From positions 1,240,001 to 1,304,000 of the forward strand of contig NZ_CP040443.1 of NCBI RefSeq assembly GCF_005843885.1: a stretch of DNA of 64,000 nt, given 5' to 3'. The position numbers were made by a program, and so were the translations under genes. Shown piece after piece: positions 54,105 through 62,666 of the stretch. Within the stretch, counting starts at the first letter, position 1. Every line of letters starts with the position of its first letter. Below the pieces are notes generated by a model. It searched no databases, was not told where the DNA came from, and worked only from the letters and a program-made list of their open reading frames with translations. Source of the stretch: Escherichia sp. E4742 (GTDB lineage: Bacteria > Pseudomonadota > Gammaproteobacteria > Enterobacterales > Enterobacteriaceae).

Positions 54105-55997
54105 TCAGACCTCAATCTCCGCCATGTCACCTTTCTCTTGCAACCAGTTACGGCGATCTTCCGAGCGTTTCTTCGCCAACAGCATATCCATCATCGCGTC
54201 AGTACGCTGATCGTCTTCATCGTCGATGGTCAACTGCACCAGACGGCGAGTGTTCGGGTCGAGCGTGGTTTCACGTAGTTGCAGCGGGTTCATTTCACCC
54301 AGACCTTTAAAACGCTGGACATTTGGCTTGCCTTTCTTGCGTTTTAATTGTTCGAGCACGCCCTCTTTCTCTTCTTCCGTCAAGGCGTAATAGACCTCTT
54401 TGCCAAGGTCAATGCGGTAGAGCGGTGGTAGCGCTACATATACGTGACCATGTTTCACCAGCGTACGGAAGTGTTTTACAAACAAGGCGCAGAGCAGCGT
54501 GGCAATGTGCAGACCATCGGAGTCCGCATCCGCGAGGATACAGATCTTGCCATAACGCAGTTGGCTAAGATCGTCGCTGTCAGGATCGATACCGATCGCT
54601 ACCGAAATATCATGCACTTCCTGCGAGGCCAGCACTTCGTCGGAAGAAACTTCCCAGGTGTTAAGGATCTTACCTTTCAGCGGCATGATCGCCTGATATT
54701 CACGATCGCGCGCCTGCTTGGCAGATCCACCTGCGGAGTCACCTTCCACAAGGAACAGTTCGGTACGGTTAAGGTCCTGCGCGGTACAGTCTGCCAGTTT
54801 GCCAGGCAGTGCCGGGCCGCTGGTCAGCTTTTTACGCACCACTTTTTTGGCCGCACGCATACGGCGCTGGGCGCTGGAAATCGCCATCTCCGCCAGCAGT
54901 TCAGCCGCCTGAACGTTCTGGTTCAGCCACAAGGTGAAGGCATCTTTCACCACGCCAGAAACGAATGCCGCACACTGACGCGAAGAGAGACGCTCTTTGG
55001 TCTGCCCGGCAAACTGCGGGTCCTGCATTTTTACTGACAGCACATAGGCGCAGCGATCCCAGATATCTTCCGCCGACAGCTTCACACCGCGCGGCAGGAT
55101 GTTTCGGTATTCGCAAAACTCACGCATCGCATCCAGCAGCCCCTGACGCAGACCGTTAACGTGCGTACCGCCCTGCATCGTTGGGATCAGGTTGACGTAG
55201 CTTTCGGTCAGCAGTTCGCCACCTTCCGGCAGCCACAAGAGCGCCCAGTCCACCGCTTCGGTATCGCCAGAAAAATTACCGATAAACGGTTTTTCCGGCA
55301 GCGTCGGCAGACCATTTACCGCTTCCGCCAGGTAATCATTCAGACCGTCCTGATAGCACCAGCGTTGTTCGGTGTTGTTGATCTCATCTTTAAAAGTGAT
55401 CTCAACGCCAGGGCACAATACCGCTTTGGCTTTCAGCACATGTGTAAGGCGTGAAACAGAGAAGCGCGGACTGTCAAAGAAGGTTTCATCCGGCCAGAAG
55501 TGCACGCTGGTACCGGTATTGCGTTTACCGCAAGTGCCGACAACCTGCAAATCCTGCACCTTTTCGCCATTTTCAAAGGCGATGTTATAAATCTGACCAT
55601 CGCGGCGCACGTTAACTTCTACGCGCTTCGACAGGGCATTAACCACCGAGATCCCCACGCCGTGCAGACCGCCAGAGAACTGGTAGTTTTTGTTAGAAAA
55701 TTTACCGCCCGCGTGCAAACGGCAAAGAATCAGTTCTACCGCCGGAACACCTTCTTCCGGGTGAATATCCACCGGCATCCCACGGCCATCGTCAATCACT
55801 TCCAGCGACTGGTCAGCATGTAAAATAACGTCCACGCGTTTTGCGTGACCCGCCAGTGCTTCATCCACACTGTTATCAATGACTTCTTGCCCCAAATGGT
55901 TAGGGCGAGTGGTATCGGTATACATCCCCGGACGGCGGCGAACCGGCTCAAGCCCGGTGAGTACCTCAATGGCATCAGCGTTATAAGTTTGCGTCAT
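54105..55997 (-). CDS. parE: Topoisomerase IV subunit B
   Basis: A 630-aa ATPase subunit partnering ParC. The GHKL ATP-binding domain (EVIDNSVDEALAG, DDGRGMPVDIHPEEG near residues 40-75), transducer, and TOPRIM domain (EGDSAGGSAKQ near 412, with DADSDG near 490) are present. Essential. An operon neighbour yqiA lies upstream. Full length, intact. Confidence 0.97.
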   Translation of the reverse strand: MTQTYNADAIEVLTGLEPVRRRPGMYTDTTRPNHLGQEVIDNSVDEALAGHAKRVDVILHADQSLEVIDDGRGMPVDIHPEEGVPAVELILCRLHAGGKFSNKNYQFSGGLHGVGISVVNALSKRVEVNVRRDGQIYNIAFENGEKVQDLQVVGTCGKRNTGTSVHFWPDETFFDSPRFSVSRLTHVLKAKAVLCPGVEITFKDEINNTEQRWCYQDGLNDYLAEAVNGLPTLPEKPFIGNFSGDTEAVDWALLWLPEGGELLTESYVNLIPTMQGGTHVNGLRQGLLDAMREFCEYRNILPRGVKLSAEDIWDRCAYVLSVKMQDPQFAGQTKERLSSRQCAAFVSGVVKDAFTLWLNQNVQAAELLAEMAISSAQRRMRAAKKVVRKKLTSGPALPGKLADCTAQDLNRTELFLVEGDSAGGSAKQARDREYQAIMPLKGKILNTWEVSSDEVLASQEVHDISVAIGIDPDSDDLSQLRYGKICILADADSDGLHIATLLCALFVKHFRTLVKHGHVYVALPPLYRIDLGKEVYYALTEEEKEGVLEQLKRKKGKPNVQRFKGLGEMNPLQLRETTLDPNTRRLVQLTIDDEDDQRTDAMMDMLLAKKRSEDRRNWLQEKGDMAEIEV

Positions 55998-56025
55998 GGT
56001 TTAAGTTAGTAATTCGAGTTGATCG

Positions 56026-56607
56026 TCAGAGATGGTGCAGACCAAGAAAATCGACGATCGGGTTGAAATAATCTTCGAAGCCCGTGAATGCGTGGTTGCC
56101 GCCTTCTATAACAGTCTGGCGGCAGGAAGCGTAGTACGCCACCGCCTGGCGGTAATCCAGCACTTCATCTCCCGTCTGTTGCAGCAGCCAGATCAAATCC
56201 GGCGCTTCCAGCGGGTCAATCTGCATGACTTTGAGATCGTAAATATGGCGAGACTCTAGCACATATTGCTGCCCGGTGTAGGGGTTCTCGTTCTGACCGA
56301 GATAGTCCGTCAGCAGTTCAAACGGGCGCACCGCCGGGTTTACCACCACAGCCGGCAGCATAAAACATTGCGACAACCAGGTGGCGTAGTAACCTCCCAG
56401 TGACGAACCGACAATACCCAGCGAATCGCCGCCATGTTCCAGGACAATGGATTCCAGCAGTTCTGCCGCATCGGAAGGATACGGCGGTAACTGCGGAATA
56501 ATCATCTCAACGTCAGGGTGATGTTCCGCCAGCCAGTTTTTCAACAAGCTCGCTTTCGCAGAACGCGGCGAACTATTGAAACCGTGTAAATAAAGAAGCG
56601 TCGACAT
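56026..56607 (-). CDS. yqiA: YqiA, alpha/beta-hydrolase esterase
   Basis: A 193-aa esterase with palmitoyl-CoA/short-ester activity in vitro. The nucleophile elbow GSSLGG (Ser near 75), LYLHGFNSS (oxyanion region) near residue 5 and the catalytic His in GGNHAF near the C-terminus are visible. The start at 56607 shares a base with the cpdA stop; the open 102 bases upstream lie inside cpdA. Confidence 0.94.
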   Translation of the reverse strand: MSTLLYLHGFNSSPRSAKASLLKNWLAEHHPDVEMIIPQLPPYPSDAAELLESIVLEHGGDSLGIVGSSLGGYYATWLSQCFMLPAVVVNPAVRPFELLTDYLGQNENPYTGQQYVLESRHIYDLKVMQIDPLEAPDLIWLLQQTGDEVLDYRQAVAYYASCRQTVIEGGNHAFTGFEDYFNPIVDFLGLHHL

Positions 56608-57434
56608 CAGTAACCTTCTGAAGCGGTATCTGGTTGAAAACGGGAGTCTGCCAGGCGGTGTACTTCTGTGGTCAGCGTACCATCGGCATGGAGTTCCAGC
56701 GTACGCCAACCGGGCGCGATGGTGTCCAGCGTGAAGTTGGAACAGTGCGGCTTAAACTGCACGCAGGTCGATGGCGTTGCCAGCAGGCGACGACCGTTCC
56801 AGTCGAGATCCAGTTCCTGATGGATATGGCCGCATAACAGATATTTGACGTGCGGAAACTTCACCAGCACGTTATCCAGTTCGCCCGCGTTACGCAGACT
56901 GTGTTGGTCAAGCCAGCTACAGCCCGCAGGCAACGGATGATGATGCAGCAACAGCAAGGTATGGCGCTCTGGCGCATCAGCCAGTTTACGTTCCAGCCAC
57001 TCGAGTTGAAACTCGCTTAGCTCACCGTGCGGTACGCCAAACACCTGGCTGTCCAGCAACAGGATTTGCCACTGTTCACCGATAAACACGCGTTTCGCTG
57101 AAGATATACCCGCGTCCTGTAGCGCGCTGTACATCGCAGGCTGGAAATCATGGTTGCCCGGCAGCCAGACGCAGGGCGCACGAAAACTTGCGATGCCTTC
57201 AGCGAAGTGCTGATAGGCCGCAGCCGTTTGATCCTGCGCTAAATCACCTGTCGCGACAATCAGGTCGAATTCGTGCTGGTGTGGGCGAATCGCCTCCAGC
57301 ACCGCCTGGTAACTCTCCCAGGTGTTCACCCCTAACAGGGCTTCGTGCTTTTGCGCAAACAGGTGAGTATCGGTAATTTGTAAAATCCTGACTCTGGCCT
57401 CACCAGCCAGAGGAAGGGTTAACAGGCTTTCCAA
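56607..57434 (-). CDS. cpdA: cAMP phosphodiesterase
   Basis: A 275-aa class III metallophosphodiesterase hydrolysing 3',5'-cAMP. Metal-binding motifs ITDTH (near 20), TGDLAQ, GNHD, LLLHHHP and CGHIHQ appear in order. It sits between yqiB and yqiA in a conserved operon with nudF upstream. Length is standard. Confidence 0.96.
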   Translation of the reverse strand: MESLLTLPLAGEARVRILQITDTHLFAQKHEALLGVNTWESYQAVLEAIRPHQHEFDLIVATGDLAQDQTAAAYQHFAEGIASFRAPCVWLPGNHDFQPAMYSALQDAGISSAKRVFIGEQWQILLLDSQVFGVPHGELSEFQLEWLERKLADAPERHTLLLLHHHPLPAGCSWLDQHSLRNAGELDNVLVKFPHVKYLLCGHIHQELDLDWNGRRLLATPSTCVQFKPHCSNFTLDTIAPGWRTLELHADGTLTTEVHRLADSRFQPDTASEGY

Positions 57435-57458
57435 ATGGTGTCCTTAGGTTTCACGACG

Positions 57459-57881
57459 CTAATAAACCGGAATCGCCATCGCTCCATGTGCTAAACAGTA
57501 TCGCAACCAGTCCGCTAAAAACTGATTAATTTGATGCTTTTCGTCGCGTTGATGCAACTTTTTATTAGGATAATCATACCGCGCTTTGAAGCGAAAAATC
57601 TGCTGACTTGAACACACTTCAGCCACCATCGCGTCATGATACAGACGCACCGTCATCGACGGAAGGCTCCAGTAACTGATCGCTGGCGCAATCTGTTCAA
57701 TAGTCACCAGGGTAGTGTATCGGGTCGATTCCACAATCGTTAGCCGATATTGTGCGTTTGCCACCTGATAGCTTACAGTTTCACCGGGTGCGTCATTGCG
57801 CGGTAACAAACGGCGCAATTGTGAAAAGTTCATCTCGCACAGGCGCATCATTTCAGGAAAGTCAGGTGTATAACGCTTCAT
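57459..57881 (-). CDS. yqiB: YqiB, conserved DUF1249 protein
   Basis: A 140-aa soluble protein of unknown function. The start ATG is immediately next to the nudF stop (no gap). Short LLPRNDA and ARYDYPNKK motifs match the family. In E. coli it is one of the nudF-yqiB-cpdA-yqiA-parE genes. Confidence 0.92.
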   Translation of the reverse strand: MKRYTPDFPEMMRLCEMNFSQLRRLLPRNDAPGETVSYQVANAQYRLTIVESTRYTTLVTIEQIAPAISYWSLPSMTVRLYHDAMVAEVCSSQQIFRFKARYDYPNKKLHQRDEKHQINQFLADWLRYCLAHGAMAIPVY

Positions 57882-58511
57882 TTATGCCCACTCATTTTTT
57901 AACGCTTGATGATGCAGTTGCAGCCATTGCAAAGCGATGACCGACGCTGCGTTGTCGATTTTCCCCTCTTCTACCCACTGGTAGGCCTGTTCCCGGCTTA
58001 CCACATGAACGCGAATATCTTCGTTTTCATCAGCCAGACCGTGAATACCGCTTGCGGTCGTGGCGTCCACTTCGCCCACCATAATTGACGAACGCTCACT
58101 GGTGCCCCCCGGGCTTGCGAGGAAACTTAACACCGGTTTGGTCCGTTTGACTATCAGCCCCGCCTCTTCAATCGCTTCGCGACGGGCGACATCTTCCACA
58201 CTTTCACCTTCTTCAATCATCCCGGCAACCATCTCCAGTAGCCAGGGAGTTTCGCTGGTGTCGTACGCGGCAATCCGTATCTGCTCAATCAGCACGACTT
58301 CATCACGCACTGGGTCAAAGGGTAGCAAGACTGCGGCGTGACCGCGCTCAAAAATTTCCCTGCGGACTTCATGACTCATTTGCCCGTTGAATAGACGATG
58401 ACGAAACCTATAAAGATCTAATGAAAAAAAGCCGCGATAAAGTGTTTCTCGTGCAATAATTTCTACATCGTTTTTGCCAAATGTAACGGGCAGGTTGTCT
58501 GGCTTAAGCAT
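57882..58511 (-). CDS. nudF: ADP-ribose pyrophosphatase (Nudix)
   Basis: A 209-aa Nudix hydrolase that cleaves ADP-ribose to AMP and ribose-5-phosphate. The Nudix box (GMIEEGESVEDVARREAIEE, near residues 97-116) is complete. It leads the nudF-yqiB-cpdA-yqiA-parE cluster and is divergent from tolC. Confidence 0.96.
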   Translation of the reverse strand: MLKPDNLPVTFGKNDVEIIARETLYRGFFSLDLYRFRHRLFNGQMSHEVRREIFERGHAAVLLPFDPVRDEVVLIEQIRIAAYDTSETPWLLEMVAGMIEEGESVEDVARREAIEEAGLIVKRTKPVLSFLASPGGTSERSSIMVGEVDATTASGIHGLADENEDIRVHVVSREQAYQWVEEGKIDNAASVIALQWLQLHHQALKNEWA

Positions 58512-58612
58512 GGCTAATGTCCTGGCACTAATAGTGAATAAAATGTGAATTTCAGAGACGTTTGACTGCCGTTTGAGCAGTCATGTGTTAAATTGAGGCA
58601 CATTAATGCCCT

Positions 58613-58631
58613 ATGGCACGTAACGCCAACC
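58613..58631 (+). promoter_or_regulatory. Marbox upstream of tolC
   Basis: The segment ATGGCACGTAACGCCAACC matches the MarA/SoxS/Rob consensus (AYNGCACNNWNNRYYAAAY). MarA, SoxS, Rob and EvgA/PhoP are known regulators of tolC. It lies 85 bases upstream of the ATG at 58716. Confidence 0.75.
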
Positions 58632-58715
58632 TTTTGCGGTAGCGGCTTCTGCTAGAATCCGCAATAATTTTACAGTTTGATCGCGCTAAATACTGCTTCA
58701 CCACAAGGAATGCAA

Positions 58716-60197
58716 ATGAAGAAATTGCTCCCCATTCTTATCGGCCTGAGCCTTTCTGGGTTCAGTTCGTTGAGCCAGGCCGAGAACCTGATGCAAGTTT
58801 ATCAGCAAGCACGCCTTAGTAACCCGGAATTGCGTAAGTCTGCCGCCGATCGTGATGCTGCCTTTGAAAAAATTAATGAAGCTCGCAGTCCATTACTGCC
58901 ACAGCTAGGTTTAGGTGCAGATTACACCTACAGCAACGGCTACCGCGACGCGAACGGCATCAACTCTAACGCAACCAGTGCGTCCCTGCAGTTGACCCAG
59001 TCCATTTTCGATATGTCGAAATGGCGCGCACTGACCTTGCAGGAAAAAGCTGCCGGTATTCAGGACGTCACTTACCAGACCGATCAACAAACTTTGATCC
59101 TCAACACCGCGACCGCTTATTTCAACGTGTTGAATGCCATTGACGTTCTTTCCTATACCCAGGCGCAGAAAGAAGCGATCTACCGTCAGTTAGATCAAAC
59201 CACCCAACGTTTTAACGTGGGCCTGGTGGCGATCACCGACGTGCAGAACGCCCGCGCACAGTACGATACCGTGCTGGCGAACGAAGTGACCGCACGTAAC
59301 AACCTCGACAACGCCGTTGAGCAGCTGCGTCAGATCACCGGTAACTACTATCCGGAACTGGCGGCGCTGAATGTCGAAAACTTCAAAACCGACAAACCAC
59401 AGCCGGTTAACGCGCTGCTGAAAGAAGCCGAAAAACGCAATCTGTCCCTGTTACAGGCACGTTTGAGCCAGGACCTGGCGCGCGAGCAAATTCGCCAGGC
59501 GCAGGACGGTCACTTACCGACTCTGGATTTGACGGCGTCTACCGGGATTTCTGACACCTCTTATAGCGGTTCGAAAACCCGTGGTGCCGCTGGTACCCAG
59601 TATGACGATAGCAATATGGGCCAGAACAAAGTGGGCCTGAGCTTCTCGCTGCCGATTTATCAGGGCGGAATGGTTAACTCGCAGGTGAAACAGGCACAGT
59701 ACAACTTTGTCGGTGCCAGCGAGCAACTGGAAAGCGCCCATCGTAGCGTCGTGCAGACCGTGCGTTCCTCTTTCAACAACATTAATGCATCTATCAGTAG
59801 CATTAACGCTTACAAACAAGCCGTTGTTTCCGCCCAAAGCTCATTAGACGCGATGGAAGCGGGCTACTCGGTCGGTACGCGTACCATTGTTGATGTGTTG
59901 GACGCCACCACTACGCTGTACAACGCCAAGCAAGAGCTGGCGAATGCGCGTTATAACTACCTGATCAACCAGCTGAATATTAAATCAGCTCTGGGTACGT
60001 TGAACGAGCAGGATCTGCTGGCACTGAACAATGCGCTGAGCAAACCGGTTTCCACTAATCCGGAAAACGTTGCGCCGCAAACGCCAGAACAGAATGCTAT
60101 TGCTGATGGTTATGCACCTGATAGCCCGGCACCAGCCGTTCAGCAAGCATCCGCACGTACTAACACCAGTAACGGTCATAACCCTTTCCGTAACTGA
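58716..60197 (+). CDS. tolC: TolC, outer membrane efflux channel
   Basis: A 493-aa trimeric outer-membrane exit duct for AcrAB and other tripartite pumps, haemolysin secretion and colicin E1. Signal peptide of 22 residues (ending SQAEN). The two repeat halves each have coiled-coil tunnel helices; the conserved tail ends HNPFRN. The ATG at 58716 follows AAGGAATGC; the open frame runs 39 bases further up. First gene of tolC-ygiBC. Confidence 0.97.
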   Translation: MKKLLPILIGLSLSGFSSLSQAENLMQVYQQARLSNPELRKSAADRDAAFEKINEARSPLLPQLGLGADYTYSNGYRDANGINSNATSASLQLTQSIFDMSKWRALTLQEKAAGIQDVTYQTDQQTLILNTATAYFNVLNAIDVLSYTQAQKEAIYRQLDQTTQRFNVGLVAITDVQNARAQYDTVLANEVTARNNLDNAVEQLRQITGNYYPELAALNVENFKTDKPQPVNALLKEAEKRNLSLLQARLSQDLAREQIRQAQDGHLPTLDLTASTGISDTSYSGSKTRGAAGTQYDDSNMGQNKVGLSFSLPIYQGGMVNSQVKQAQYNFVGASEQLESAHRSVVQTVRSSFNNINASISSINAYKQAVVSAQSSLDAMEAGYSVGTRTIVDVLDATTTLYNAKQELANARYNYLINQLNIKSALGTLNEQDLLALNNALSKPVSTNPENVAPQTPEQNAIADGYAPDSPAPAVQQASARTNTSNGHNPFRN

Positions 60198-60203
60198 TGA
60201 TGA

Positions 60204-60225
60204 AGACGGGGCTTCGGCCCCGTCT
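60204..60225 (+). terminator. UUCG-loop hairpin after tolC
   Basis: A perfect 9-bp stem (AGACGGGGC and complement) closes a TTCG tetraloop, seven bases after the tolC stop. It could stabilise the tolC 3' end and reduce read-through to ygiB. Confidence 0.65.
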
Positions 60226-60344
60226 GAACGTAAGGCAACGTAAAGATACGGGTTATCTGCCGCATTCTTCCCCCTTCTCGCTTCAATTTCGACCAGCCAT
60301 CCTCTATTCTGATGGGTATTTACCACTGGTCCCGGAAGACAAAA

Positions 60345-61016
60345 ATGAAACGGACAAAATCCATACGCCACGCATCGTTCCGCAAAAACTGGAGCGCACG
60401 CCATCTGACACCTGTCGCTCTCGCTGTTGCTACTGTTTTTATGCTGGCAGGCTGTGAAAAGAGTGATGAAACAGTGTCTCTCTATCAAAATGCTGACGAC
60501 TGTTCAGCTGCAAACCCAGGTAAAAGCGCAGAATGTGCCACTGCGTACAATAATGCGCTGAAAGAAGCGGAACGTACTGCGCCGAAATACGCCACTCGTG
60601 AAGACTGTATTGCCGAATTTGGTGAAGGTCAGTGCCAGCAGGCACCAGCCCAGGCTGGCATGGCACCTGAAAACCAGGCGCAGGCCCAGCAATCCAGCGG
60701 TAGCTTCTGGATGCCGCTGATGGCCGGCTACATGATGGGACGTCTGATGGGCGGCGGCGCGGGATTTGCACAGCAGCCGCTGTTCTCCTCGAAAAACCCA
60801 GCCAGCCCGGCGTACGGTAAATATACCGACGCGACCGGTAAAAACTATGGCGCAGCCCAGCCAGGCCGCACCATGACTGTACCGAAAACAGCCATGGCGC
60901 CGAAACCGGCGACCACCACCACCGTTACCCGTGGCGGCTTTGGTGAATCTGTTGCCAAACAAAGCACCATGCAGCGTAGCGCAACCGGCACTTCTTCTCG
61001 TTCAATGGGCGGCTGA
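60345..61016 (+). CDS. ygiB: YgiB, Gly/Ala-rich lipoprotein-like protein (DUF1190)
   Basis: A 223-aa protein with a basic N-terminus (about 20 residues, many Lys/Arg) and a hydrophobic signal segment whose lipobox-like LAGC puts Cys near residue 37. The remaining part is low-complexity Ala/Gln/Gly/Thr-rich with QAQAQQS, MGRLMGGG and KPATTTTV stretches. Function unknown. It is downstream of tolC and upstream of ygiC with 5 bases in between. Confidence 0.9.
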   Translation: MKRTKSIRHASFRKNWSARHLTPVALAVATVFMLAGCEKSDETVSLYQNADDCSAANPGKSAECATAYNNALKEAERTAPKYATREDCIAEFGEGQCQQAPAQAGMAPENQAQAQQSSGSFWMPLMAGYMMGRLMGGGAGFAQQPLFSSKNPASPAYGKYTDATGKNYGAAQPGRTMTVPKTAMAPKPATTTTVTRGGFGESVAKQSTMQRSATGTSSRSMGG

Positions 61017-61021
61017 TACCG

Positions 61022-62182
61022 ATGGAAAGAGTCAGTATTACCGAGCGCCCGGACTGGCGCGAAAAAGCTCACGAGTACGGTTTCAATTTTCATACCATGT
61101 ACGGAGAACCGTACTGGTGTGAAGATGCTTACTACAAGTTGACCCTCGCACAGGTCGAAAAGCTGGAAGAAGTCACCGCTGAACTGCACCAGATGTGCCT
61201 GAAAGTGGTGGAAAAAGTGATCTCCAGCGATGAGCTGATGACCAAATTCCGCATTCCAAAGCACACGTGGAGTTTTGTGCGTCAGTCATGGCTGACTCAC
61301 CAGCCGTCGCTTTATTCACGCCTTGATCTGGCGTGGGATGGCACTGGTGAACCTAAACTTCTGGAAAATAACGCCGATACACCCACGTCACTGTATGAAG
61401 CGGCGTTCTTTCAGTGGATCTGGCTGGAAGATCAGCTTAACGCGGGCAACCTGCCAGAAGGCAGCGACCAGTTTAACAGCCTGCAAGAAAAGCTGATCGA
61501 TCGCTTTGTCGAGCTGCGTGAGCAGTACGGCTTTCAGTTACTGCATCTCACCTGCTGTCGTGACACGGTGGAAGATCGCGGCACCATTCAGTATTTGCAG
61601 GACTGCGCGACCGAAGCTGAAATCGCCACCGAGTTTCTGTACATCGACGATATCGGTTTAGGCGAAAAAGGTCAGTTCACGGATTTGCAGGATCAGGTCA
61701 TCGCTAATCTGTTCAAACTGTATCCGTGGGAATTTATGCTGCGCGAAATGTTCTCCACCAAGCTGGAAGATGCTGGCGTACGCTGGCTGGAACCGGCGTG
61801 GAAGAGCATTATCTCCAACAAAGCGCTTCTGCCGCTACTGTGGGAGATGTTCCCGAATCATCCGAACCTACTGCCCGCTTATTTTGCGGAAGATGATTAT
61901 CCAGAAATGGAAAAATATGTGGTTAAGCCAATCTTCTCGCGTGAAGGCGCAAACGTGTCAATTATCGAGAATGGCAAAACCATTGAAGCGGCGGAAGGTC
62001 CATATGGTGAAGAAGGCATGATTGTTCAACAATTCCATCCGCTGCCGAAATTTGGCGACAGTTATATGCTGATCGGAAGCTGGCTGGTGAACGATCAACC
62101 TGCCGGAATTGGCATTCGTGAAGACCGCGCATTGATCACCCAGGATATGTCACGGTTTTATCCGCATATTTTCGTTGAATAA
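61022..62182 (+). CDS. ygiC: YgiC, ATP-grasp glutathionylspermidine-synthase-like enzyme
   Basis: A 386-aa protein homologous to the C-terminal synthetase domain of Gss but lacking the amidase domain. ENNADTPTSLYEA and EEGMIVQQFHPLP motifs are intact. A peptide-amine ligase role is likely, but the substrate is not established and the family (DUF, YgiC/YjfC group) is not proved to make glutathionylspermidine. Last gene of tolC-ygiBC, with a terminator 12 bases later. Confidence 0.93.
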   Translation: MERVSITERPDWREKAHEYGFNFHTMYGEPYWCEDAYYKLTLAQVEKLEEVTAELHQMCLKVVEKVISSDELMTKFRIPKHTWSFVRQSWLTHQPSLYSRLDLAWDGTGEPKLLENNADTPTSLYEAAFFQWIWLEDQLNAGNLPEGSDQFNSLQEKLIDRFVELREQYGFQLLHLTCCRDTVEDRGTIQYLQDCATEAEIATEFLYIDDIGLGEKGQFTDLQDQVIANLFKLYPWEFMLREMFSTKLEDAGVRWLEPAWKSIISNKALLPLLWEMFPNHPNLLPAYFAEDDYPEMEKYVVKPIFSREGANVSIIENGKTIEAAEGPYGEEGMIVQQFHPLPKFGDSYMLIGSWLVNDQPAGIGIREDRALITQDMSRFYPHIFVE

Positions 62183-62193
62183 AACTGTTCAAT

Positions 62194-62216
62194 ATTGCCC
62201 CGTTTACCGGGGCAAT
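62194..62216 (+). terminator. Terminator after ygiC
   Basis: A 9-bp stem (ATTGCCCCG and complement) with a TTTAC loop is followed by TTATTATAAC; it closes the ygiC transcript and marks the boundary before the AT-rich assT spacer. Confidence 0.75.
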
Positions 62217-62666
62217 TTATTATAACCCTCAATTTATAATCCCCATCAATATATAAACCCATACATCTCCAACCTTTATTTAACATTAATAACCAATTTA
62301 ATGTTAAATCGTCATATGCAAGCGATATTGTAATTAAATTAACTAATAAAATCACATGATAACCTGTTGTTTTATAAGTTCATTTATAACTTTCATTGCG
62401 TCAAAAATAGATTTAATAATTAAAAAACAATGTCGCAGGGATCACACTACACAATATTGAATATTGTTATTGATATATTGCCCCCCTAGTATCGACCAAA
62501 AGAAAATATTTGTTACAGAGAAATACAAAAAATCTAAAACCAGTAAAAAACATTTATAAACATTATTAGTAATACATTTTCATTCATTAAATGAATTTAT
62601 TAGCACCATCTCAACAGTCGATATTCATCATTATTATATATTTGCGTTATATAAGGAGATATATCC
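62217..62666. other. AT-rich spacer upstream of assT
   Basis: This 450-base stretch is strikingly AT-rich (62220-62660) with TA-rich inverted segments and no credible ORF, unlike its neighbours. It is probably the promoter region of assT and may be bound by H-NS, as expected for horizontally acquired DNA. I see no tRNA, integrase or attachment repeat in it. AAGGAGATATATCC is the ribosome-binding site of assT. Confidence 0.5.

Noticed and set aside
62217..62666. Attachment site or tRNA for an island next to assT
   Set aside because: No tRNA-like sequence, integrase or direct repeat could be found at the visible left junction; the right junction is outside the window.
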